A DNA stretch of 64,000 nucleotides, from NCBI GenBank assembly GCA_003168335.1, contig PMSM01000010.1:124001-188000 (forward strand), in the 5' to 3' direction. The stretch's first letter is position 1, and the number at the start of each line of letters is the position of its first letter. Position numbers and translations under genes: made by a program. The notes below the pieces were generated by a model. The model was not told the DNA's origin. It made no database searches and saw only the letters and a list, made by a program, of their open reading frames with translations. This DNA comes from Blastocatellia bacterium. GTDB taxonomy: Bacteria > Acidobacteriota > Blastocatellia > Pyrinomonadales > Pyrinomonadaceae. Shown piece by piece: positions 56,397-64,000 of the stretch.

Positions 56397-58697
56397 TTAT
56401 CGGACTTCAAAGAGTTCAATTGCATTCAACTTCCAGCCAGATCCGATGCGAGCCAGAATGAAAACTGCAGTGCCCGCGTGGTCTGCACCCAATTGTCTGC
56501 TATTTATAGCGACGTCCAGGGCAACGCGGTTCGCGTCGAGCTGCTGACTGCGCAGCACACGTGTCTGCCAGCTTTCGGGTTGCGTCCCGACGGCGCCGCG
56601 AATGAAGCCGGCCAACTCACCCGGAACAATCATCGGCACCATTTCGGCCTGGCGCCCGCTGCGAATCGCCGCATCCAGTTGGGTGACGAAATTCCTTGCC
56701 GACTCATCAACCGGAGGCGTCGCATTGGCGGCCGCCTCAGCGCGTATTCGCGCCGCGCGGGCCGCCAAAGTCGCAGCGTATTCGGCATCCGCACTCACCG
56801 CATCACTGAAATTACGCGCGGCGTCCGCAGCCTGGCCGCGCCGAAGTGAGATTTCGCCCAAGCCGATGCTGGACCAGGCCAGCGCCGCGGGGATCGGTAA
56901 GCGCTCACCGGCCAACTGCCGAAATTCGCGCTCAGCCTCATCCGTTTTGCTTTGCGCGAGCAACGCGCGCGCGAAGACAATGCGGGATTCCTGCATCCGC
57001 GGCGCAGCGGCGAGCAGTTCGCGCGCCAGCGCTTCAGCTTTGGCATACTCCTGGGCGCCAAACAAACGCGTCGCCTCGGCCAGCGAACTCGCCAATTCGA
57101 CTGAACGTGGCGCCACGTCATTGTCGTAATCCGTCTGGGGGAATAACTTTTCCGGGTCGACTTCGACGCGAACAATCTTCGCCGCGTTCTTGAAACTCAC
57201 CTGGCCAAAATCGTGTGGTGGAATCGTTCCCTGCGCGGTGACCTGCTGACCCGTATCGGTCGTAGCCGCGACGTTCACGGTAACCTCAGTTGCACCGAGA
57301 TTGCGCAGGGCTGCGGTCCATTGCCCGCCTTCCAGATGTGGCAGACCGGCCATCAGGTCCATGGAAGTCGATTGATCGAGTTGCTGCTCAAGCAGAGCCT
57401 TCATGGAACTTCCGCCGCGTTCAACGAAAGCGGCGCGCGCGCGCGCCAACGAGAATCCTTCGGCATCGGTCTTCGCGCTCTGCAGCAAGCCGCGCAGGGT
57501 AGCAACAAATTCATCCCTGCCCACCGCATGCTCCACCAGCCGCCAGACCATTGCGCCCTTGTTCGCTACTGAGTTGAAATACGTGCCGTCGAGCAGCGTC
57601 GTACGCGAAAGGGGCGCATCTCGTTTCGCGATCGCTGAATACGACAAACGTTGCCGCGCACGCTCGGCGTCAGCCGCCTCGGCGCCAAATTGCTTTTCAA
57701 TAAACAGCGACGCCACAAACCGCGCCAGGCCTTCGCGCAAGACCCCGTGACCCTCGCCGCGCACTGGCGTGTCGACCCCGATCCAGAGTCGCGCGACCGC
57801 TTCACCAATACCAAGTGCTGTGACGGCGTCGACCTTCTTGCGACGAAACGCTCCCTCCCCCAATAACACCGTTCCGGCATCGTCAAAGCCGGCGCCGCGA
57901 GGTACCGCAACCAGACGTAAAGGGACCGCCGGCGCGGCACCAAACATACCCGCATAAAACGTGCGGGCGTCATTCGCCAGCGCAATCAGCGACTGGGCCT
58001 GCTTCTGTTCATCTGCACCTGAGCCCTTTGGCAGAAACGCCGTGATGTCTTTCGCGTTGCCGCTGCCTTCGACTCGATCCCACGATCCGGCAACAAAGAA
58101 CGGCTGTCCATTTAGCGACTGATCAAAAACGCTGTTGCCGCCGGCACTTTTTTCCGTCCCCGACGAAATTGCGTTAACGCCGGCAACGGTCAGATGAAAC
58201 GGAGCATAGTCAGCGCCCCGCACCGCATACGGAGTATTGGCTGACGGATACCATAGCGCCATCGGCAAGAACTGCGACGTAACCGGCGAGATGGCGGCCA
58301 GCCCTGAATTCTCAACCACCGGCAGCCGGTATTCCACCGTCGCGGTCACAGTTTCGTTGGGGGCAATCGTGCCCGGCAAAGTGATCGTAACGCGTTGTGC
58401 GCCTCCGCGAGGTTCCGGTACCGAACGATACGCTGCAGTGGCGCCACCGATGCTGATCGATTTGATCTCCGCCTTTGAGTTGATCCGCAAGCTCAAGGTC
58501 GACCCTCCGCCGCGACCAACGTTGCGAAGCGAAACCACTGCTCGCGCATTCAGCGCGCGCTCGGAGCCAAGATTGTTCACCGTGATGTCGAAGTTGGTTG
58601 CTTGCCAGGCAGCGCGTGGCTCATCCTGCGCGCGCGCGAGGGACAGCCCGGCAAAGATGATAATGAGAGCAAAAAGCGAGGGCTTTCGTTTGGTCAT
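56397..58697 (-). CDS. Exported TPR protein resembling a catalytically dead M1 peptidase
   Basis: 766 residues from ATG 58697 (TKRKPSLFALIIIFAGLSLA, a signal peptide). An M1-like N-terminal beta domain is followed by an alpha-helical region where M1 peptidases have HExxH and a distal Glu. Here the aligned stretch reads TALGIGEAVARLWIG, then GVLREGLARFVASL: the two zinc His are absent (GEAVA in place of HExxH), although REGLARF resembles the NEGFA part. The C-terminal third (about 530-660) is TPR-like. A pseudo-peptidase scaffold in the periplasm is my reading; family assignment is by pattern only. Confidence 0.6.
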   Translation of the reverse strand: MTKRKPSLFALIIIFAGLSLARAQDEPRAAWQATNFDITVNNLGSERALNARAVVSLRNVGRGGGSTLSLRINSKAEIKSISIGGATAAYRSVPEPRGGAQRVTITLPGTIAPNETVTATVEYRLPVVENSGLAAISPVTSQFLPMALWYPSANTPYAVRGADYAPFHLTVAGVNAISSGTEKSAGGNSVFDQSLNGQPFFVAGSWDRVEGSGNAKDITAFLPKGSGADEQKQAQSLIALANDARTFYAGMFGAAPAVPLRLVAVPRGAGFDDAGTVLLGEGAFRRKKVDAVTALGIGEAVARLWIGVDTPVRGEGHGVLREGLARFVASLFIEKQFGAEAADAERARQRLSYSAIAKRDAPLSRTTLLDGTYFNSVANKGAMVWRLVEHAVGRDEFVATLRGLLQSAKTDAEGFSLARARAAFVERGGSSMKALLEQQLDQSTSMDLMAGLPHLEGGQWTAALRNLGATEVTVNVAATTDTGQQVTAQGTIPPHDFGQVSFKNAAKIVRVEVDPEKLFPQTDYDNDVAPRSVELASSLAEATRLFGAQEYAKAEALARELLAAAPRMQESRIVFARALLAQSKTDEAEREFRQLAGERLPIPAALAWSSIGLGEISLRRGQAADAARNFSDAVSADAEYAATLAARAARIRAEAAANATPPVDESARNFVTQLDAAIRSGRQAEMVPMIVPGELAGFIRGAVGTQPESWQTRVLRSQQLDANRVALDVAINSRQLGADHAGTAVFILARIGSGWKLNAIELFEVR

Positions 58698-58732
58698 AAG
58701 GCAGTAAGTATGATTTCTGAAGCCAGGCGTAA

Positions 58733-59392
58733 TCATTTTTTCAGGCTCTGGCCAAGCCAGTTAAATGGCTTGTCGATGTTGAAGAAGTAAACCACCGTTT
58801 CAGTGGTCTTTAGATCGGTGGCCGTCATTCGATCAAAAGAGTGACCGTTCTGCGAAACCAGCGCCTGCCCGGTCGGTCTGAGGCCGAGAACATTGAACAG
58901 AGTATATTCTTCGTCAGTCGAGATGACCACGAAAGCTGTTTCAGCGGTCTTGCCGTCGCCAGAGCCGGTAATTGACTTCACCAACCCGTCGAACATAAAT
59001 TTGTGGAACGTTGATTTCTCGGCATGACCCAACTCACGGCGCGCCACGTAGGCGACGAAGTGGGCGTTAATCTCTACGAAATTCTTCGCCAAAATCTTCT
59101 CGGCAGATTCCACCGCCTGGTCGAATTCCCTGGCGTTCAACGCCGCGAACATTTTCTGCCGCGTATCCCGATCGCCACCGTAAGGACTGTAGTCCGGCGT
59201 CTCGGTATAAGCCAGGCGCAGTTCTTTAAAATCGACCGTGGCATCACTCTTCTTCACCCGATCGAGCAGTGCCGCATACTTAGGCGTCGGCGAATCCTGC
59301 GCTGATGGTTTTGGCTGGTCCTGGGTTGAGGCGAAGCCAACTGAGGCGCTGAAAACCAAAGTCAAGAGTGCGCCAGCCAATTTTCCCATCAT
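58733..59392 (-). CDS. Exported DUF4919-like protein
   Basis: 219 residues with a signal peptide ([18 protein letters not shown]). Landmarks: [20 protein letters not shown] near the start of the mature part, [20 protein letters not shown], then [15 protein letters not shown] and a C-terminal [15 protein letters not shown]. This arrangement matches the DUF4919 family as I recall it; function unknown. ATG 59392 overlaps the kdsA stop by 4 nt (ATGA), so it is translated with kdsA. Confidence 0.75.
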   Translation of the reverse strand: MMGKLAGALLTLVFSASVGFASTQDQPKPSAQDSPTPKYAALLDRVKKSDATVDFKELRLAYTETPDYSPYGGDRDTRQKMFAALNAREFDQAVESAEKILAKNFVEINAHFVAYVARRELGHAEKSTFHKFMFDGLVKSITGSGDGKTAETAFVVISTDEEYTLFNVLGLRPTGQALVSQNGHSFDRMTATDLKTTETVVYFFNIDKPFNWLGQSLKK

Positions 59393-60264
59393 GACCTGGT
59401 CTCCTTGCTGAGCTGGGTCGTCGGCGTCGCCATCCTGGAAACCAGTTCGTGAATAGCGCGCAGACTCTCGAGTAAAGGCCCCATGCGCGCGAGCGGCAAC
59501 ATGTTCGGACCGTCTGAGGGCGCTCGCTCTGGCGTATCGTGAACCTCCATAAACACCGCATCGACTCCGCAGGCAACGCCGGCGCGCGCGAGGGGTTCGA
59601 TGTATTGAGACAATCCGCCGGTTGCATTGCCCAGACCGCCTGGAAGCTGCAGGGAATGCGTCACATCAAAAACAATCGGGACGCCGAACTCGCTCATGAT
59701 TGGAAACGACCGCATGTCAACAACCAGATTATTATAGCCAAAACTCACGCCGCGTTCGGTCAACATTAGTCTTTCGCAACCGGCAGCCTGGGCCTTCTCG
59801 ACTATGTTTCGCGCGTCTTCAGGCGCCAGGAACTGACCTTTCTTGATATTGACGGCGCGGCCCGATCGCGCGGCGGCCAGAATCAGGTCAGTCTGCCGAC
59901 AGAGAAAGGCGGGAATCTGAAGGATGTCCGCCACCTCGGCAACAGCATCAACCTGGGCGGCGTCATGAATGTCAGTGACCACCGGGACACCCACTTCGCT
60001 TTTTACGTGCCGCAGTATTTCCAGCCCCGCTTCCATACCGACACCACGAAAGCTCTTGATCGAAGATCGATTCGCCTTATCGAATGAAGTCTTGAAAACA
60101 AAATCCAGGCCCGCGTCGCGGGCGCGCCGGGCGCATTCGCGAGCCATCATCATCGCGTGCTCTTCAGATTCGATCACGCACGGCCCGGCGATGATCGTCA
60201 GACGCCCATCACCAAACGTGGCTGCGCCAACCTGGAATGATTTCGTTTGTGAACTTGTCTGCAT
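59389..60264 (-). CDS. kdsA: Kdo-8-phosphate synthase
   Basis: 291 residues; condenses phosphoenolpyruvate with D-arabinose 5-phosphate to give Kdo-8-P. Conserved blocks: [74 protein letters not shown] and [20 protein letters not shown]. Cys29 in AGPC replaces the Asn of the E. coli enzyme, which marks the metal-dependent class. ATG 60264. Confidence 0.96.
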   Translation of the reverse strand: MQTSSQTKSFQVGAATFGDGRLTIIAGPCVIESEEHAMMMARECARRARDAGLDFVFKTSFDKANRSSIKSFRGVGMEAGLEILRHVKSEVGVPVVTDIHDAAQVDAVAEVADILQIPAFLCRQTDLILAAARSGRAVNIKKGQFLAPEDARNIVEKAQAAGCERLMLTERGVSFGYNNLVVDMRSFPIMSEFGVPIVFDVTHSLQLPGGLGNATGGLSQYIEPLARAGVACGVDAVFMEVHDTPERAPSDGPNMLPLARMGPLLESLRAIHELVSRMATPTTQLSKETRS

Positions 60265-60278
60265 GCTAAGTTGCTGTT

Positions 60279-60482
60279 GTCCGCGACGCGGACAGTTGAA
60301 AATAGCCCAGCACTTCAGTGCTGGGTAGGCAATGATAGTATGAAATCAGAAGCCCGTGAAACGGGCGGCAGAGATCGCGCCCCTAAAATTCAGCCGTCCG
60401 CGTCGCGGACTCGATGCTCGACCTCGCCATTCTTACCCAGCGATGAATCGCTGGGCTACTATCGTTCGTCCGCTTCGCGGAC
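60279..60482. repeat. Cluster of six perfect hairpins between kdsA and DUF1028 gene
   Basis: Stems: GTCCGC-GAC-GCGGAC (60279-60293), CCCAGCAC-TTCA-GTGCTGGG (60306-60325), GCCCGT-GAA-ACGGGC (60352-60366), GTCCGC-GTC-GCGGAC (60396-60410), CCCAGCGAT-GA-ATCGCTGGG (60436-60455), GTCCGC-TTC-GCGGAC (60468-60482). Three share the GTCCGC arm and two the CCCAGC arm. This is an organised palindromic-repeat array, not a terminator. Confidence 0.8.
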
Positions 60483-60505
60483 TTGATAACCGTCCTTCGC
60501 CTTAG

Positions 60506-61525
60506 TTATTTCCCACCCACCGCCACAATCCGCTCAATTATCTTCGGATCATCCGGCAGCAGACCTGACTTCGGCAAACGCGGCGTCAGCTCGATCCAGT
60601 TTCGATCCATCGCAAAGACGCGTTTGAAGAGCGGCAAAGACTCTTCCACGCGGCCCATGTTAACCAGCGCCACCGCGTGCCAGTAGATCATTTCGGCGTT
60701 CCCGGGTACCAACTTCTCAGCCGCGCCATATTCACGTAGCGCCCCTTCGTTGTCTTTCTTTTCCACGGCCAGGTCGCCGGCGTTCATGTGATTGTAGGCG
60801 CGCTGCAACGTGACGAGCCGGCGCAGTTCTTTCAAAGGCTCTGCACTGTCATCGACGCGCAGATCGAAGATCCGATCTTTCCAGGCCTGACCGGTCGGTT
60901 TCCCAGTCACGATGATTAGCGCGGCGGATTGCCGGCCGCGAATGTCACCGCCCGCGGCCTGCGCTGCATCGAGTGCCGCCAGCATGCGTTCAGCCAAATC
61001 GCCTTTCGTGGCTTCAAAGGCTGCGGCCATCGCGGGCCAGACTTTGTCGTTTAGCATCAGGTTCGCCTGGACCGAATAGTCTTTGCCGACATGATTTCCG
61101 GCGGCCTGAATGTCGCTCTTGCCTGTCCACGCATCCACGCGACCGAGCGCGTCAATCATCGCCACCTGGCGCACGTCGCGACCCTCGTCGCCGGCGAGCA
61201 GAGCTTTCAGAGCGTCAGGCGCACTTCGCCCCGAACGCATCAACGCCAGGCCAAGCGGTCCATAAGAAGGATCGACGAACGATTGCGTGGCGACCGCGCC
61301 CACGCCCGCTTCGGCCCAGGGCACGACTGAGCCGACTGAGAACCAGTGTGACTGTACGGCCACACCCAACTCACCCGTGCTCGGATCGCGCGCGACAATC
61401 GAGAACGTGTGCACCGGCCGTAATGGCCGATCGGTGCTCGCTCGATCCTGTTGCGCGTTGGAGTCGATCACAGCGCCAGACATAAAAGTCGCCGCTGCTA
61501 ACAAAACGATAATATGTTTACGCAC
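60506..61525 (-). CDS. Exported DUF1028 (Ntn-hydrolase-like) protein with TPR tail
   Basis: 339 residues from GTG 61525, chosen for the AAGAAGG site 8 nt upstream. Signal peptide (HIIVLLAAATFMSGAVIDSN), then DUF1028: HTFSIVARDPSTGELGVAVQ, GVGAVATQSFVDPSYGPLGL, and AALDAAQAAGGDIRGRQSAA. The C-terminal 110 residues form TPR-like helices (NHMNAGDLAVEKKDNEGALR). DUF1028 proteins are predicted Ntn hydrolases of unknown substrate. Confidence 0.85.
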   Translation of the reverse strand: MRKHIIVLLAAATFMSGAVIDSNAQQDRASTDRPLRPVHTFSIVARDPSTGELGVAVQSHWFSVGSVVPWAEAGVGAVATQSFVDPSYGPLGLALMRSGRSAPDALKALLAGDEGRDVRQVAMIDALGRVDAWTGKSDIQAAGNHVGKDYSVQANLMLNDKVWPAMAAAFEATKGDLAERMLAALDAAQAAGGDIRGRQSAALIIVTGKPTGQAWKDRIFDLRVDDSAEPLKELRRLVTLQRAYNHMNAGDLAVEKKDNEGALREYGAAEKLVPGNAEMIYWHAVALVNMGRVEESLPLFKRVFAMDRNWIELTPRLPKSGLLPDDPKIIERIVAVGGK

Positions 61526-61688
61526 GTGTTCAGCCTTCTTTCTGATCGATGTCAATGGGATTGTCCTGATTCCCTCTCACTTTGAGAGAGGGATCTGTCC
61601 GCCCTTCTCCGACTTGCCCCCTCTTCCGCTGCCCTTCTTCCAAAGGGAGAAGGGAGCATCAGAACTGAAATCACGAAACTCTCACTCA

Positions 61689-63212
61689 TCAATGGAATAT
61701 TCCCTTTACCTTATTCACGATAGATTTGATCCTTGATGGCTTCTCTTGCTTCTTGGGCTCGGGCTTCTTAATCGGCGTTGGCGAAAGCGAAGGCGACGGC
61801 GACGGCGACGGTGAGGGCGAAGGCGAGACCTCGGGGCTTGGCGATGCTGAGCTTACGGCGTTGGCATTAGCTGAATGACTGGCGTTCGCTGAAGCTTCCC
61901 CGCGCCACCAGCGAAAGGTAAGCAGGCCCGCCCCGAAAACCGCGATGAGTACGATCATCGCCGCGACCGCCAGACCCAGTCGTTTCCAGCCTCGAGGCGC
62001 GCTTTCTTTTTCCAACGCCACATTCATCCGCGCAAATTCAGGCCGCCTGGGACTGCCGGCAGTGACAGTTTCCTCTGTCTGCTCTTTCAGTAATCCGGCC
62101 GGAAGATTGTCACTCATGCTGGCGGCCTGCACCTGGCGCAACGTAGCGAGATCGATCACCAGTCGCCCCGAAGGACTTTCGGTCCCGGCGTTGCGCAGGT
62201 CGGTCATCGAAGGCGCCAATGTACCGTCAAAGAGTTCCAGTCCCAGATCTGCGGCGATGGCATGCAGCTCACGACGAAACTCATTAGCGTCGGCCGGACG
62301 CTCCGCGGGATTCTTTGCCAGCGCATGCAAGACAACTCTCTCGAGCTCGACCGGAGTGGCAGCTACAATTGCGCGCGGCGGGCGCGGCGGCTCGGACACT
62401 TGTTTGAATGCGACTGCCAGGGGCGTGTCGGCACTGAAGGGGACCGCGCCCGTCAACATCTCGTAAAGAATTATTCCCAGGCTGTACACGTCCGAGGCCG
62501 GCGTTAGCGGCGCGGCGCCGGAACATTGCTCGGGCGACATATAACGCGGAGTCCCGATGATCGCCCCCACCTGGGTCAGAGTTTGGTAATCGTCATCGTG
62601 CTCCTCAACCGCAAACTTCGCCACGCCAAAGTCCAGCACCTTTACCACTGCCGCGAGATTTGGCCGCTGCTCGATGAAGATGTTCGCCGGTTTCAGATCG
62701 CGATGAATCAGCCCCGCATCATGCGCCGCACCCACTGCCGCACAGGCCTGCAGCATGAACGAAACCGCCCGCGCGGGATCGAGAGGAGCTTCACGGGCCA
62801 GCAGATCGCGGAGGGTCTGGCCTTCGAGCAACTCCATCACGATGTAAAGCCAGCCGTCTTCAGTCGCGCCAAAGTCATTGACCATTACCGCGTTCGGATG
62901 CTGCATGCGTCCGGAGGCCCGGGCCTCGCGGCGAAAGCGTTGCTGCGCCGTTTCATCTCCCACGAATCTCTGGCTGAGCACTTTGACTGCGACGGCCCGC
63001 TCGATCAACAGATGCGTCGCGCGATAGACGGTGCCCATGCCACCTCCCCCGAGGCGCTTGTCCAAACGATACTTGCCGTCAAACACGCGACCGATGAGCG
63101 GATCTACGGGAGCATCAGCGATCGTTTCATCAGCTCGCAAAGGGGTGAGGTCGTCCGGACACACATGAACGTCATCGGGAAATTGCCGGCCACATCTGGG
63201 GCATTGAAGCAT
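61689..63212 (-). CDS. Ser/Thr protein kinase with N-terminal zinc ribbon (kinase 6)
   Basis: 507 residues. Zinc-ribbon-like N-terminus (Cys4, Cys7, Cys18 in MLQCPRCGRQFPDDVHVCPD), kinase domain (about 46-312): LGGGGMGTVYRATHLLIERA, HRDLKPANIFI, VLDFGVAKF, SPEQCSGAA. TM helix (about 420-440), then a Ser-Pro repeat (SPSPSPSPSPS) and a basic Lys-rich tail ending VNKVKGIFH. A PASTA-less PknB type. It separates the Kdo genes from pyrG on the same strand. Confidence 0.92.
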   Translation of the reverse strand: MLQCPRCGRQFPDDVHVCPDDLTPLRADETIADAPVDPLIGRVFDGKYRLDKRLGGGGMGTVYRATHLLIERAVAVKVLSQRFVGDETAQQRFRREARASGRMQHPNAVMVNDFGATEDGWLYIVMELLEGQTLRDLLAREAPLDPARAVSFMLQACAAVGAAHDAGLIHRDLKPANIFIEQRPNLAAVVKVLDFGVAKFAVEEHDDDYQTLTQVGAIIGTPRYMSPEQCSGAAPLTPASDVYSLGIILYEMLTGAVPFSADTPLAVAFKQVSEPPRPPRAIVAATPVELERVVLHALAKNPAERPADANEFRRELHAIAADLGLELFDGTLAPSMTDLRNAGTESPSGRLVIDLATLRQVQAASMSDNLPAGLLKEQTEETVTAGSPRRPEFARMNVALEKESAPRGWKRLGLAVAAMIVLIAVFGAGLLTFRWWRGEASANASHSANANAVSSASPSPEVSPSPSPSPSPSPSLSPTPIKKPEPKKQEKPSRIKSIVNKVKGIFH

Positions 63213-63349
63213 GTTTGATTCTGATCAGCGAGAGCGTTCGGCATTATCGCTTAAACGGATGGGTGAGCGGTAGTGAAGGTTAGCTGAACTTTGCGGCTTT
63301 CGGGCGACACGATTTGTCGTTGCTCGCATCGGACGTTAGATATTGTTCC

Positions 63350-63437
63350 GCCCCTTCGGGGCTCAAGGAATCCTTTCCAAGATCGCTAACCCCGGGCTCA
63401 CGCCCGGGGCTATTAGTATGCCGCCTGCTTCGCAGGC
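63350..63437. repeat. Three perfect hairpins between pyrG and kinase 6
   Basis: GCCCC-TTC-GGGGC (63350-63362), CCCCGGGC-TCAC-GCCCGGGG (63390-63409), GCCTGC-TTC-GCAGGC (63423-63437). Same style as the 60279 array but with different stems. Confidence 0.75.
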
Positions 63438-63488
63438 TGGCCGAGTAGGCCATTAGACGCATCCCATTTAGACTTCGATCCAGAGGCG

Positions 63489-64000
63489 TTAGTTCTCACT
63501 CACGGTTGCGGTCCGCTCCAGCGCCGGGATCTCCGGATCGGTAATCTGTTCGACCGACGTTTCTGTGTGCAGCCGATTCTGGAAGGCTGCATGAACGAAG
63601 GATGCAAACAAAGGATGCGGAGCCAGCGGTTTCGATTTGAATTCAGGATGAAACTGGCAAGCGAGAAACCACGGATGCTCGTCGCGCGAGAGCTCGACAA
63701 TCTCGATGAACTTATCGTCAGGCGAGACACCGCTGAATACCAGCCCGCCCTGCTCGAGCGTTTCCCGGTATGCGGGATTGAATTCGTAACGATGCCGGTG
63801 GCGCTCGCTGATTTCGGCTGCGTCGTCATAGATCTCGCGGGCCAGCGTGCCTTCACTTAAATGGCACGGGCACGCACCCAGCCTCATCGTGCCGCCGAAT
63901 TGCTCAACGTCAACCAGATCGCGCAGCTTGAAAATGATCGGATGCGGCGTCTCGACGTTGAACTCGGTTGAGTCAGCATCCTTCAAATCACAGGCGTGGC
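63489..64000 (-). CDS. pyrG: CTP synthase, C-terminal part (gene runs off the right edge)
   Basis: The last 170 or so residues of the class I glutamine amidotransferase domain. The frame reads HACDLKDADSTEFNVETPHP, FGGTMRLGACPCHLSEGT, RHRHRYEFNPAYRETLEQGG and LACQFHPEFKSKPLAPHPLF. The His-Glu pair of the amidotransferase triad is in FHPEF. CTP is needed for CMP-Kdo, which fits the kds neighbourhood. The start lies outside the window. Confidence 0.95.
   Translation of the reverse strand, partial: HACDLKDADSTEFNVETPHPIIFKLRDLVDVEQFGGTMRLGACPCHLSEGTLAREIYDDAAEISERHRHRYEFNPAYRETLEQGGLVFSGVSPDDKFIEIVELSRDEHPWFLACQFHPEFKSKPLAPHPLFASFVHAAFQNRLHTETSVEQITDPEIPALERTATVSEN

Noticed and set aside
60279-60482. 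Possible CRISPR array
   Set aside because: Units are self-complementary hairpins of unequal spacing and unlike sequence, not identical direct repeats with uniform spacers; no cas genes.
62526-63218. 230-aa plus ORF antisense to kinase 6
   Set aside because: Long antisense frames occur opposite all the kinases here because of codon bias; no ribosome site or family features.

Overview
The window looks like a chromosome segment from a Gram-negative member of Acidobacteriota, probably Blastocatellia-like. The evidence is a TonB-dependent receptor with an N-terminal carboxypeptidase-regulatory-like domain, six PknB-type kinases (several carrying TolB-like/TPR or beta-propeller sensor modules), an acidobacterial-type ECF sigma factor beside one kinase, Kdo (LPS) genes, and many GC-rich palindromic repeats. 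Taxonomy is inferred from gene content only; no rRNA is present.

Region 1 (1-3512, minus strand) is the end of a small biosynthetic operon. It has a cysteine-synthase-like SbnA homologue, an SbnB homologue (together a route to L-2,3-diaminopropionate), an arginine:X amidinotransferase with its catalytic triad, and the start of a membrane-anchored adenylation enzyme that runs off the left edge. Region 2 (3631-25732) is a co-directional cation-homeostasis locus of about 21 kb. It contains a decayed membrane-protein gene, mgtE, two response regulators with an unfamiliar shared C-terminal domain, a HAMP/PAS histidine kinase, a KdpD sensor half, kdpC-kdpB-kdpA-kdpF, a 28-aa membrane peptide, an outer-membrane barrel, two RCK/TrkA-like proteins, two stand-alone copies of the unfamiliar domain, kdpE, a KdpD-type kinase half, a CPA1 Na+/H+ antiporter with a cyclic-nucleotide-binding tail, and a TetR repressor divergent from a small protein. 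KdpD is therefore split into two genes, and one unnamed domain occurs four times in the same potassium locus.

Region 3 (26219-38252) holds a TonB-dependent receptor, an LD-carboxypeptidase, a LytS/LytR-type two-component pair, an M48 metalloprotease, a metal ABC transporter whose permease reading frame is broken, and an M15 peptidase. Region 4 (about 38.6-55.6 kb) is bracketed by a direct repeat of about 170 bp that includes the 3' part of tRNA-Gly(CCC). The intact tRNA is at the right end and a 45-bp fragment at the left, which suggests integration-derived DNA. Inside are a secreted protein, an ECF sigma factor plus kinase pair, a kinase 5' relic, a higBA toxin-antitoxin pair, and a run of four receptor-like Ser/Thr kinases whose input domains differ.

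Region 5 (55782-64000, minus strand) is an envelope cluster: kdsC, a TPR protein resembling a catalytically dead M1 peptidase, a DUF4919-like protein, kdsA, a DUF1028 protein, a zinc-ribbon Ser/Thr kinase and the 3' end of pyrG (CTP synthase). Kdo synthesis and activation (CMP-Kdo needs CTP) explain the kdsA/kdsC/pyrG grouping. Clusters of short hairpins separate several of these genes. No rRNA, CRISPR array, transposase or integrase gene was recognised.
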